Positions 37,501 to 57,471 of a stretch of 64,000 nt of DNA are shown piece by piece. A program made the position numbers and the translations under genes. This stretch comes from Channallabes apus. Its lineage: Eukaryota; Chordata; Actinopteri; Siluriformes; Clariidae. Position 1 is the first letter of the stretch; each line of letters begins with the position of its first letter. The stretch lies in contig CM060104.1 in NCBI GenBank assembly GCA_030522415.1, positions 16,942,229 through 17,006,228 of the forward strand, given 5' to 3'. The notes below the pieces were generated by a model. That model was not told where the DNA came from and did no database searches. It was given only the letters and a program-made list of their open reading frames with translations.

Positions 37501-40500
37501 TTGTGTTTGAATTTTTATTTATGCATTTTCAGATACAATGCACTATATTGGGATATATATATCGTTATCGAGGTAGAAAATTGCTTCTACCGTGATAGAA
37601 GATTTTGGTTATATCGCCCACCCCTAATCTGGAACTTTACACCCATTTTCCACATGCCATGACATGTCATCTATACTCATACACATTCCACATCGCTCCA
37701 CATTTCAGTGTTCTGTCTGGGTGATCACTGGACCCGCCTCCAGTAGTGATGTCACAGTGATTGATCCAGCACGCTCCAATACCATCCTGGATCAGTTCAG
37801 TCTTCCACCCACCTCTCCAGCTCTATCCATTTGTGCTGTGCCTCCCACTGGTCAGTTCAACCATCGAACATGCTTATAACAGTTACTTCTTAGTCTAATG
37901 TCTGCTTCTGTCTGTGTCCAACTGTCTGTTGTTTGCTGCTCACCTCTTCTCATCACTTTCTTCAGGAGAAACATCTGGGACTGTGTGGATTGGCACCCAG
38001 GATGGAGGGTACGATGGTCTACTGTGATTTTTGTTGGCTTTTAAATAATTCAAATTGAGTAATTTTTTTTTTACATGGTTTGTGTCTATCAGCGTGCTCG
38101 TTCATTCAGCCTCTGGCTCCAGGAGGCGCTGTTTGCAGTCAGTCAGTCTCTCAGAGGGAGTGCATTCTCTTACGTGAGTTTTCATTCTCCTGATTCTGTA
38201 TTTTGTGTAACAATCGGACAATAATTTCTAAGCTTTTTTTTTTTTTTTTATTCCTGATAGATTCTCACTGGGTCAGGTGATTGCTGGATTAAGCAATGGA
38301 ATGCTAGCATTTTTCAGCTATGGTTCTGGTGCGTCTGGTCTCGTTTAGCATGAATGCATTTAAACTATGGACTGACTTTGGTTTGCAACCCTGGATCGAT
38401 TTAAATATGGGTTTAAAACATTTTTGCTCTACTAGGTGGATGGAATCTTCACTCCCATGAAGTACTTTCACTGGGCAAAACTCCACTGCAGCCCATTCGC
38501 TGTTGCCTGTCGAAAAACGGCTGTCTCTGGGTGGGATACTGGAATAAAGTATTGATGATTGATGTAAAAAATAGAAACGTGGAGGTGTGTATAGACTGGA
38601 GGTCTACATCATAGAACATAATTTCAATGTACACTTTAAACAGTTTTACAACTGATATTTTCCTTCTCTTTCTGTTATTGCAGAAATCATTTACAGTGTC
38701 ACAACGGAGTGAACAGCAGGTTCGCTTCCTGTGTGCAGCAGGAAGTGGAGTTTGGACTTCCTGCCGGCTAGATCCCACTCTCAGGCTCTTTGACTGGGCA
38801 ACTGGACGGCCACTACAGGAGATTGATGCGTCATCTATGATAACCAAAGCTTTAGGCAAGTTCAACTTTTTGTGAATTGAAAATACTAGTATTCAAAGAT
38901 TCCATTCAGACTCTACTGAAATGGCTGCCACTTTTGTCTAAAAACTGCAGCTTTTTATTGATTTAATTTGCATAATAAATAAGTACAGTATATGTTATAA
39001 ATAAAATAGCTATAAACATAAACAGCTTGGACAATTTTTTTTGAACATACATAATAAACTAAAAAAAACTGCAGTCGCCCCGAGTGTGGTACACACCAGT
39101 ACCTCACTAGTCTTACCAAAATGTCAGTCACAGCATTTGGCCTCATCAGACGGGCACTGTTCACATTGAGTTTTGTTGCCTAAATGTCCCATTTTTTTTC
39201 TGACGTTTACAAAATAAGCTATGTTATATATGCGTCTCAGATATCTGACGGCATGTTTTTACATAGTTTTGTCATGACAGCATGTCTTTGTAATGTATTT
39301 TATCATGACCTGTTTATCCAAAACACTTGATCAAACCTTGTATCCTTGCATTATGTACAGACAACAAATTTGAAAGTGGTCAAAATCAGTGCTGAGTGTA
39401 GTGTTCGTTAGAAAATGATAAATAAGCAGATTAAGATTTCTGCTCTTTCCACCAGGCAATGCCTTCCTGTCCCTTTCACCTCTTCAGATTTCTGCCATGT
39501 CTGTAGTCAGTGGACGGCTGTGGTTGGGCACAGGAAGCGGTGCTGTTTTCTCCATCCCACTGTCACTCAGTGAGTTCTTCTGTCGTTCTTGGAGATTTTC
39601 AAGCAACCAATTTAAAGATGCTAAATTTGCTCCTTTTTATTATTTTGTCTCAAAAGGTTCTGAGTCCTCCATCCCATATTGCACTTTGGCTTCAGCTCAG
39701 CTGTGTTTTCATGGCCACCGCCAAGCAGTCAAATTCATAATCTCTGCTCCAGGTAACACCAATATAAAAATCAGTTCTGGTTTAAGAATATATAGTAACT
39801 GCCATATTATAGACTTTTTGTTATAGAATTTCATCTAGAGTGTCATGTAGTTTAAAGTTCTCAGCCTGACCTCTTCCTTCTTCTTGATGTGCTCACGATA
39901 TATTTTCAGGTTGCCGTGGCGCTTCTGTTACAGCAGATGGTGTTGCTTCTACCTCTCATCTCATTCTCAGTGGTGGAGAGGGCTACATCAATTTTCGTAT
40001 TGGTAAGTCAGCAATAGTTGTGTTTCTAATAGTTACAGTGTCTTGCAAAAGTATTCAACCCCCTTAAAAGTCATTAATTTGGATTACATATTCCAGCCTG
40101 TAATTTTTCATTGGAAATATGCCTTTTAAAATAAAATGTCAACGTCAAAGTTCATTATTTGTCAGGATATATAAAAGAGAACTTAAACTAAAAACTGCTG
40201 CTTACATTAATATGCAACCCCGTCAGACTGGTACTGTACTTGATAGAACCCTTTTTTGCTGCGATAACATCATGTCTGTCTGTGACGGTTCCCTCTAGCT
40301 TGACCGAGATTTTTGCTCAATCTTTCTGGCAGATTTGCTCCAGGTTGTTTTTTTTGTTGGTTGTTTTCAAACAGTGTCACAGATTCTCAATGGCATTCTT
40401 AAGATCTTAATCTTAATTTTGACATGGCACTGTACAACGTTCATGTCTTCTTTTTTTTTTTTTTTCCCCAACCACACCTTGACTACTCTAACCTTGTCTC

Positions 40501-40972
40501 ACCTTTAGGCTTTTAACAGACTAAAGCAGGATTTCTTTCTCTGTGTAATGCTCCATCCTCTTCAAATGTGAGAGTTGAGAGAAGGAAAATTCAGTTACTG
40601 CTGGCATTAATGTCAAAGCTGTTATAGAAAATTAATAAACACCATCTGACCAATCAGATTTGAGAATTAATTTGTGCTATGCTGTAAATCAGTTTATACC
40701 CAAGCTGTAAGTTCAATAGGTTTCCGCCATCTAGTAAATGATACACTGGTAACGCGGTTGTGTATATAAAATATAGTTGTATATTTTACACTGTTATGTG
40801 TAAAAATATATAAAATTTAAATAAATGATAAATGAATGTGTCATTTGTTTCCATATGTACAGGTGATGAAGTTAGCGATGGAGTTGGTGAGACTGTCCCA
40901 CAGAGATCAGAAAGAAGTCATGTGATCATCTGGCAAAGCCCGACTCAGTCAGTTCCTAGCTCCTCCCTTTAA
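25004..40972 (+). CDS. JIP3/JIP4 (MAPK8IP3/SPAG9)-family scaffold, compact paralogue (977 aa)
   Basis: 27 coding exons: 25004-25102, 25580-25774, 25898-26018, 28107-28177, 28259-28326, 28628-28682, 28809-28975, 31343-31584, 31719-31776, 32061-32213, 33432-33474, 33716-33843, 34021-34074, 34638-34790, 34946-35072, 35247-35330, 36332-36379, 37709-37850, 37966-38008, 38093-38173, 38261-38328, 38436-38584, 38684-38855, 39456-39569, 39657-39752, 39910-40002, 40863-40972. All phases close (2934 nt). Residues 1-100 form the RH1 module, then coiled coil to about 185. A second coiled coil is at 359-424. RH2 is at 425-467 ([20 protein letters not shown]). A WD40-like beta-propeller runs from about 623 to the end ([37 protein letters not shown]). 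JIP3/4 proteins link kinesin/dynein and JNK-pathway kinases on vesicles and lysosomes. This one is about 350 aa shorter than JIP3/JIP4 as remembered. The start is the ATG at 25004; a GTG further upstream is not a start. Which paralogue it is (spag9, mapk8ip3 or a third fish copy) is unresolved. Confidence 0.93.
25531..25577 (+). repeat. (TG)n tract ending at a splice acceptor
   Basis: A pure TG repeat runs directly into the TAG acceptor of JIP coding exon 2 (exon starts 25580), replacing a normal polypyrimidine tract. Confidence 0.9.
26274..27636. mobile_element. hAT-type non-autonomous element with BED-finger remnant
   Basis: Terminal inverted repeats TAGGGCTGCAAC…/…GTTGCAGCCCTA, followed inward by CGATTA-rich subterminal repeats. 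The element is flanked by a perfect 8-bp duplication GTTGTGAT (26266-26273, 27637-27644). The interior at 26443-26505 encodes [12 protein letters not shown], the start of a BED zinc finger as found in hAT transposases; the rest of the transposase is missing. It lies in JIP intron 3, between coding exons 3 and 4. Confidence 0.92.
29066..30495 (+). mobile_element. Near-complete Tc1-like transposon
   Basis: About 75-bp inverted repeats (29066-29142 and about 30314-30390, with the core CAACAAATCCCAAAAAAG) bracket a transposase frame. The right end extends a further 100 bp to GGTTTGTA at 30495. The matching outer part is absent on the left, so the left end is truncated by about 100 bp. The element lies in the JIP intron between 28975 and 31343. 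Confidence 0.9.
29283..30305 (+). pseudogene. Tc1-like transposase, two in-frame stops
   Basis: One continuous frame of 341 codons, the usual Tc1 length, with TAG at 29721-29723 and TGA at 29865-29867 as the only interruptions. The helix-turn-helix N-terminus ([20 protein letters not shown]), the first catalytic Asp (WSDES), the second (QQDNARPH) and the third acidic residue ([11 protein letters not shown]) are all still present, so the DDE triad is intact apart from the stops. The TGA falls where the family has Trp. Recently inactivated; function is inferred from the family. Confidence 0.93.
32555..33010. mobile_element. Tc1-type fossil (terminal and leader region)
   Basis: Matches the remembered pattern of teleost Tc1 ends: AAGGGCTTTACTTTTCCCAC, an ACAGCCTTATTTCAAAAT block, then …CCACCTGTGGTAACTTCAG. 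No open frame. It lies in the JIP intron between exons 10 and 11. Confidence 0.6.
35610..36150 (-). mobile_element. mariner-type transposase fossil
   Basis: The minus strand carries a frame-shifted mariner-like transposase. Recognisable pieces are a helix-turn-helix-like [10 protein letters not shown] segment (about 35880), [20 protein letters not shown] (about 35720-35780) and [12 protein letters not shown] (35623-35660). Several frameshifts and a missing central part show it is dead. It lies in the JIP intron between 35330 and 36332. Confidence 0.75.
36621..37626. mobile_element. hAT-type fold-back element
   Basis: Ends TAGGGGTGGGCGATATA…/…TATATCGCCCACCCCTA with a perfect 8-bp duplication ATCTGGAA (36613-36620, 37627-37634). 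The interior about 36803-37185 is a long imperfect inverted repeat. No transposase is present. It is inserted in the JIP intron between 36379 and 37709. Confidence 0.92.
40034..40440. mobile_element. Tc1-type terminal fragment
   Basis: Begins ACAGTGTCTTGCAAAAGTAT, a standard Tc1 terminal motif, followed by a diverged non-coding leader and a short degraded coding piece. It lies in the last JIP intron (40002-40863). Confidence 0.65.
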
Positions 40973-42165
40973 CAGGAATTTTGTCTGCATGCTTGTATTT
41001 ATTTTTCATTTATTGTTTATTTATTCAGAAGCACATGTTACATGTTTGCCTTGCTGTGCACTTACATGTCCACACCTTCTCTGAGATATTGCCTTTGAAG
41101 AGCAAGGAATGGTATTAAGTTGTGTGACTGTTGATTGCAGAAATGTATTACTTTATATAGCACTCAAAACTGACGGAACTGAACAGGAGGAAAAAGATTA
41201 AGCGGCAGTATTTTGGTGTAGACAAGACCCTCTTTTATGAGCCTTCTGTTATACTGTATCATGTGCTGATAAATGTTGCAGCGTGTTTTGGCTTTTCATT
41301 TTCAGTTTTGATCCTCAGCTTTAGCCAACTGTTTGGTAATTGCTGTGTGTCTTTTTTTTTTTCTTTTGGATGTTTTATTTCCTATCATGCTGGTTGACTG
41401 CAAAAATTTATTCTGAGCAGTCCGACAAATCGTCTCAAAGACCTGTTTCTGCACATGAAATTGTGTCAGTCACATTATACTCTGTAAAAGAATGTTTTAA
41501 TGCATTTCTTAGCAGATGTACCTACAGTTTCAAACTACATAAATATGAATGTTAAACTTGGCTACAGCTGATAACGCACACCAGCCTTCTGACGAGGCTG
41601 AGAAAAGAGCAATTCAGGCATCATTGTTATGCCTGATCACGGTGCACCTTTTATAACTAGTCCAGGTTGATAGTCTGTGAATGATTTTAATGTGTTCTGT
41701 TTAATTCAGTAAGGATTAAGAAAGAACTGCACCCAAGCTTGATCAAAACATTTTATACTGTATGTGGAATGTCGTTAGTATTCAACATGTGATTTTCCTA
41801 AAGAGATTTGCATGGGGGTTTCAGTATACATTACTGGGAGATTTTTTTTGTTTTGTTTAAAGGAACATGTTGATACTTGAACATTTATTACTGGAAATAC
41901 TCAGAAATTTATGAAATTTATGTGGACACGTCAGACTGTATTGTTAAACTTTAATCTACTTTTGTATATACAATATTATTTATAAAAAAATACAAAATGC
42001 CTTTTGTATCTACATCAAAATCGTTCTTTAAATATACAGTTAAATCGTAATGTAACTTAAGCACTTACACAAAGCAGAACTGTAACAAATCTACTTCATG
42101 AAGCAGTCTTTATCTACACTTCCTTTATTTACTTCATTCAATAAAGTGGAGGAAGAGACTAGTAG
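40973..42165 (+). other. Probable 3' UTR of the JIP-family gene
   Basis: No open frame worth calling. AATAAA at 42140-42145 is a candidate poly(A) signal for the plus strand. TTTATT at about 42123-42128 is the corresponding signal for the minus-strand tmem238, so the two transcripts may overlap at their ends. Confidence 0.5.
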
Positions 42166-42282
42166 CCCTGGTAGAAAAGCTGTGTCATGATTTTATGGTC
42201 AGAAAATGTAGAAATATTAATGCAAGTTAAAGTGTAGCGTACTACAGGCAAACATTTAAGAATTAAAACCAGAACTGTTCCA

Positions 42283-42345
42283 TATTTACATTTATGCATT
42301 TGGCAGACGCTCTTATCCAGAGCGACTTACAAAAAGTGCTTTAAA
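42283..42345 (-). repeat. SINE tail fragment (L2-like tail)
   Basis: TTTGGCAGACGCTCTTATCC with the adjacent AGAGCGACTTAC block, the 3' tail of the SINE complete at 8842-9034. Confidence 0.75.
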
Positions 42346-42737
42346 GTTTACATCACATTACGAACTCCCGCCTGGTATGATACAACAGGTGAGCATATTG
42401 TTTGCTTTTCAGAAGCCTTCGATACCAATTCTGTTGTGTAAAATTAAATAAATAGTACTGGCTTATAGTACTAGATCAAGTTCAGTTCATATTTTTGACA
42501 AATGTGTATAAAATTCCAGAATAACTTCAAAGCGTGCAATGTTGTTGGTTTAACGATTAACGGTTCAGTCAACTAAATCTATAAATAATATTCACAAGTA
42601 TAACCACTAGTCAGTAAACTGTTGTAGGTAAGAAACCACACCACTTTCCCCGTACCAATCTTGGATATTTAAAATCGATATAGAAGTTAATCCAACAGTG
42701 CAGGAGGAACAGAAGCTTCAGGTGTTGATTGCTCAGA

Positions 42738-43055
42738 CTATGTTGGGTGTAGGCTTTTACGCATACGGCGGCTGAGCGTGCGAGCCAGACGATCCACAGC
42801 ACTCGGTCTATATCCAAGCTCCTTCACTAAATGCAAGCCTTCAATGTTGCCACTGTACCACATCACCCAGCCTCCCATTGACATCAGGACCAGCAGCACG
42901 CCCGAGTAGACCAGAAGATCACCGAAGTCTCGACCTTGAACTTGTAGTGGGACAAAGACTCCGATCAGGACTACGGTAATCCCAATGAGGTCCATAATGA
43001 TGGCAAACACCAGGCTGAACTTACAGTGGGTCAGTCCTTCATTTTTAGCTGACAT
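42738..43055 (-). CDS. tmem238: Transmembrane protein 238 (105 aa)
   Basis: A single coding exon. The ATG at 43055 follows a CATCAG acceptor, and an upstream non-coding exon ends at a GT donor at 43305. Two hydrophobic segments are at about residues 12-34 (FSLVFAIIMDLIGITVVLIG) and 47-67 (LLVYSGVLLVLMSMGGWVMW). The block GRDFGDLLVYSG and the following WYSGNIEG are characteristic of TMEM238/TMEM238L. The C-terminal tail is basic (SRRMRKS). It is a small two-pass membrane protein of unknown function. It is head-to-head with ccdc106, about 1 kb away. I recall human TMEM238 and CCDC106 in the same band (19q13.42), which favours TMEM238 over TMEM238L. Confidence 0.9.
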   Translation of the reverse strand: MSAKNEGLTHCKFSLVFAIIMDLIGITVVLIGVFVPLQVQGRDFGDLLVYSGVLLVLMSMGGWVMWYSGNIEGLHLVKELGYRPSAVDRLARTLSRRMRKSLHPT

Positions 43056-43108
43056 TATGTCCTGATGGAGAGAGATGAATCAGAAAAAAGGTGACCTGAG
43101 AAAATAAC

Positions 43109-43140
<32 letters not shown>

Positions 43141-43305
43141 CCAAAATTATCAACTTGACTTGTAAAAAAAAATCACTGAAACAAAAATTTCAATTTAAAG
43201 CCAGCCATTTACAAAACACATCAAATTTAATCACGTACCTTTAACATATGCGCTTTCCTTAAACCCTGAAAGCAACTGAGTGTACAGTATTCACACACAC
43301 ATACC

Positions 43306-43950
43306 TTTGCCAGCTGCTGTCACGCCTTAACACAGTGTTTTAGTCTTTCTTCCTCGTCCGAGAACTGGATAAACAAGTTTTAATGACAAGGTCTCAATGT
43401 CGGTAACAAAGTGTTTAAGCTTTCACAAAGAGCTTTTGATCTTTATGCGAATAAAAGGAACCATAATTAACAGCATCATTAACATCTTTATCACACTCTA
43501 TTAATATCAACTACCAATACTACTACAAATGTCATCATACCTGGTACATGAGCAGCTCCCTGAGCGACTCGGAGAGCGTAACACACACACACACACATGC
43601 GGAAGTACGTCATTTTTCGGGGGGCGACAACAGCACGGGGGGGATGAAGACATTTAATTGTTATTGTTAGCCGCTCTTTATCAAAATACCCAGACATACA
43701 GAAGTGCAGTGAGCGTTTTGTTTTTATTCGTACATGCGCAGGATAAAGAAGTTCACGACCACGGAACGGTTTGTGCACGTGTCTCTTTGTCAGCACGGCA
43801 GATCTGATTGTGTCCACAGTAGCGACATTAACGGCATCTGGCGTCAGTTAGTCAGTTAGCTCTGTGTGTGTGTGTGTGTGTGTGTGTGTCTTCATCTCCG
43901 GGAGCGACGGCGTTTAGCCTCCCGCGGTTTATTCATCCACTCCACTGTAG
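43306..43950. promoter_or_regulatory. Candidate bidirectional promoter of tmem238 and ccdc106
   Basis: CpG-enriched region between the 5' exon of tmem238 (minus) and the ccdc106 leader (plus). An ETS-type CGGAAGT (43600-43606) directly abuts a CRE-like TACGTCA (43607-43613). A (GT)n tract lies at 43863-43888. No TATA box is seen. Initiation sites are inferred. Confidence 0.55.
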
Positions 43951-44323
43951 TGATGCTCAATAACAAAGCGCTATGGTTTATTTTACAGTATTTTGCTCCA
44001 CACTTGCTCCTGTCACCGGTGTCAGTGTAAATAAAGCTAACATTTGTAGCTAGCTCAGTTAGCCAGCTAAGCTAACACGCCAAGCCTCCAGCTGACTGCT
44101 AAATGCTTCTGTCTGGTTGTGTTACTGTAACCTGTAGTTTTTCTTTTTTTAATTTAGTTTTTGTCCACATGTTCGTTGCTGTTGCATGGTTTGGTTATGT
44201 TTACAACTGTGTGTCTGTCTGTCTGTTCCTCTGACACTTGTACACTCCAGCTGCTTTAAAAAAAAAGACATTTGTGTTTCTGTGAAATCAGACTGAAACA
44301 CACGGGATCAAGCCAACGGAAAT

Positions 44324-54241
<9,918 letters not shown>

Positions 54242-54626
54242 TTGGACAGGAGTGATCGACCTCTGACCTGTTGTATCATAGAATCCCTCACTGTATTTTA
54301 ATGCACCATAGAGCACATTTCCACTCTGTCAACTTCCATCCTGGTGATGAGATCAGGTGTACTCTGAATACCGTACTGTATTACCTCTGTTCTTCTCCAC
54401 AGTGCACACACACACAGAGCTGAAAAGGGCTGGGCTTCCAGGAAGACTGTTTGGTAGATACTGTCACTTGTATAAATAATTATGTATATTGTGAGAACTG
54501 TCTGTCTTGGGCGTGAGCCCAGTACCCTCTATAGTTCTGTGATGTCCTATGTACTGAAGTACTGTATCAGGGGGTTCTCAGCTACATTCCAGAAGGCCAG
54601 TGTATGTTATCATCCATGTGTATATG

Positions 54627-54828
54627 TTTACATTTACATTTAGGCATTTGGCAGACGCTCTTATCCAGAGCGACTTACATTTTTATCTCATTACACATCT
54701 GAGCAGTTGAGGGTTAAGGGCCTTGCTCAAGGGCCCAACAGTGGCAACTTGGTGGTTGTGAGGTTTGAACCTGGGATCTTCCGAACCTTAGTCCAATGCC
54801 TTAACCACTGAGCTACCCCTGGCCCCGT
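54627..54828 (-). repeat. tRNA/L2-tail SINE, full length
   Basis: Complement of the copy at 8842-9034 with tail at 54627 and tRNA-like head (complement of GGCCAGGGGTAGCTCAGTGG) at 54828. It sits in the likely 3' UTR or immediate downstream region of ccdc106. Confidence 0.88.
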
Positions 54829-54936
54829 GACACTCTGTATATGTTTGTGGTAAATGTCCCTCAGCCACTTACCTTGTTGCTGAACCACTCAGTGCTAGTC
54901 TGAGGGGTACACACACCTGTGCTCTTTGCTTTATAC

Positions 54937-55083
54937 TAGAGATGTTCCGATACCATTTTTTCCCTCCCGATACCGATTCCGATACTTGGGCTCAGGGTAT
55001 CGGCCGATACCGAGTACCGATCCGATACCTGGGTGTGTATCTGTACAGTGTGTGTGTATATTATGTATGTGTGTGTATATATA

Positions 55084-55141
<58 letters not shown>

Positions 55142-55856
55142 CATAATATAAAAAATATATATATAATTTCTTTTTTAAGTAAAATACTACTAGCCCTGTG
55201 TAACAGATTCGACCCTAAGTGCACGGGCGACAACATGAAACACGGACACGAGGCGAGGTCTTACAGGAAAAATGGGGAAGGAAAGGGTTAAAGGCTCTCT
55301 GCGGCCTTTTCCACTTCGGCGGCAGGGATGCGAAGGCGGGCTCTACGCGGAAGTGAAGGTGCCGCGGGAGCTCGCGGGTCGTTCACGCGCTCCTCTCGCG
55401 GAGATCAAAGGCGCACCCCTTTTTTAAGTCTCTGGGGCGCATCACATCGCCCCGCTCTTGTGCCACCGTCTCTCATAAAATCCACCGCGTCGCAAAATCC
55501 AGCTTCCCAACAGTCAGACCCCGAGCTACACTCCCCGCTGGGTTTTATAGCGCCGATAGCTCATGGGCCGTTGCCTGATTCTGCGGCTCTGTTCCTTCAC
55601 ATACCTAAAGGGGGGGAGGCCGCCTAACTAGTGAGCGAGGAGCAATATCAATTTGGGCGCACGCTCATCACAGGCACACACCGTGACACTCTGTAAGTAA
55701 GCTAAACTAGCAAAGCTAGCGGGCATAAATAGGTTATGTTTAGGAAAATGGTATCGGATCGGTACGTGGACTCAAGTACTCGCCGATTCCGATGCCAGCT
55801 TTTTTTGTGGTGTCGGCAGCATTTCCGATACTAGTATCGGAATCGGAACAACCCTA
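54937..55856. mobile_element. hAT-type non-autonomous element
   Basis: TAGAGATGTTCCGATACCA…/…GGAATCGGAACAACCCTA ends, a perfect 8-bp duplication CTTTATAC (54929-54936, 55857-55864), and many CCGATAC motifs near both ends. The interior contains a (TA)n tract (55079-55137) and a CpG-rich block (about 55200-55640) with an open frame but no recognisable domain. Confidence 0.92.
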
Positions 55857-55864
55857 CTTTATAC

Positions 55865-56726
55865 TGTGCTAAACTGCACCGACTCAGAAACTGGGACTGT
55901 AAAGCCTCGTCACGGCGGAATCGTATTTGTGTTGGTGCATGTACTGTATATCCCTGACTTGTGACCTCTCTCTTTTTAGACATCGCTGACTGTTGAGCAT
56001 GAGAATAATGTATAGTGAAACCTCAGCTAGTAACTGAGATCACACAGGAGCAACCAGGAATGGGACAATAGTATCACAATAGTTCAGATGTGAATATGTA
56101 TAGTTCATGTGTGTTTGCTATGAGCGTGTTTCTGAATGACTTGCTGAGCGTGTGTTTCAAAATTGTGCGTGTGTGTGAATGTATGGTTTAAAACCATAAC
56201 ACTCATGACTACTCCACTTTCCCATAGTTCAGGGAAAAAGCAGTAGAGTGCAGAAACAGCACTCATCACCTCGCAGTCATCCCCATCAGTAAATTGTGTG
56301 TTCGTAACTCTGATGTTATCTCGATGTTCATTACTATTGATTACGGGTTGGGGCTGCTGGACATTTCAGTCATGCCTCAGGAACTAATCAATTTATGTAA
56401 ACGTTTGCAAATGTAGAAGGATAGTCTAGTTATTACGTGAAGGTTGTTGTCAGTAGCGATACACTCAACAAGGTGTTTTCCCTCCTTTTTTGTAAATCTA
56501 TATGTTTTATCTCATCATGAACCAAGAGACTGTTTATTCAATGCTGTTTTTGTCATGCTGAAACAGAAAAGAAATGTCCTGTTGAATTGTCTGATTATAA
56601 ATGACACTAAAGTGATTTCCTACAGAATCTTGTTTATAGGATTTTTGCTTTCTTTGGCTTTAACATAATATCCAGTTATATACTTAATTACAGAACAGAC
56701 ACAATATGGTAATAGTGCAAATAGCA

Positions 56727-56798
<72 letters not shown>

Positions 56799-57240
56799 GT
56801 CGATTTATTATATTTGCCACAACTTATTTGTGTTATATCTTTTATTCCCATTGAGCTAAAAAGGATATTCCCAGTGGATATTCCCTACCAATACATCAGG
56901 TAGAACAGGTCAGAAAATGTTGAGCTCTAAAATAAATCCACCTGAGGTACAGCAGTACGAGAGGTACAGCAGAAACTTCATTTTATGAATATTAATGCTG
57001 TGCTGGTGGTCAGTGTAAAGAGGATTTTTTACATACTTGTTCCTCAAGAATGTGCATTGCTCTAAATACAACACTGATTTAACATACACCTTTTCTGTAC
57101 AAGCAAAACATGTACACTGTGTTCCATGATCTCTGTGTGTCAGAGGCACCATGGACGCGTTTTATCCCCAGCATTCAGGCACCAAGGTTATAGAAATGTT
57201 TTCTATAAAAATCTGTACATTCTTGTTCGAAGAGTCAGGT
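55865..57240. other. Non-coding interval between ccdc106 and the RhoGEF gene
   Basis: No supportable exon. (TA)n microsatellite at about 56731-56796. AATAAA at 56931-56936 could end a long ccdc106 3' UTR. TTTATT at 57242-57247 could be the minus-strand poly(A) signal of the RhoGEF gene. Confidence 0.45.
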
Positions 57241-57471
57241 ATTTATTTATTGCAGATTCCCAAGTCCTCTTAAGTAGTAAATCCCATTAGAGATTCCAGT
57301 AATACCTTAATGTAGTGTAAAGCTTGGGACAAGTTGAAGCTCCCTGATCTAGCGTCCTGGAAGTGGTTGTCTTGGCTTTTCAGTTAGTCGCTCATTATTG
57401 TTCATGACTTCTCAACTTGTTGAGTGGAGATGTAAGATTCAGCAACTCCAAATGATACACTTACAAATGCT

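Noticed and set aside
55328..55627. 99-codon frame as a gene
   Set aside because: It sits inside a hAT-like element with perfect target duplication and shows no domain.
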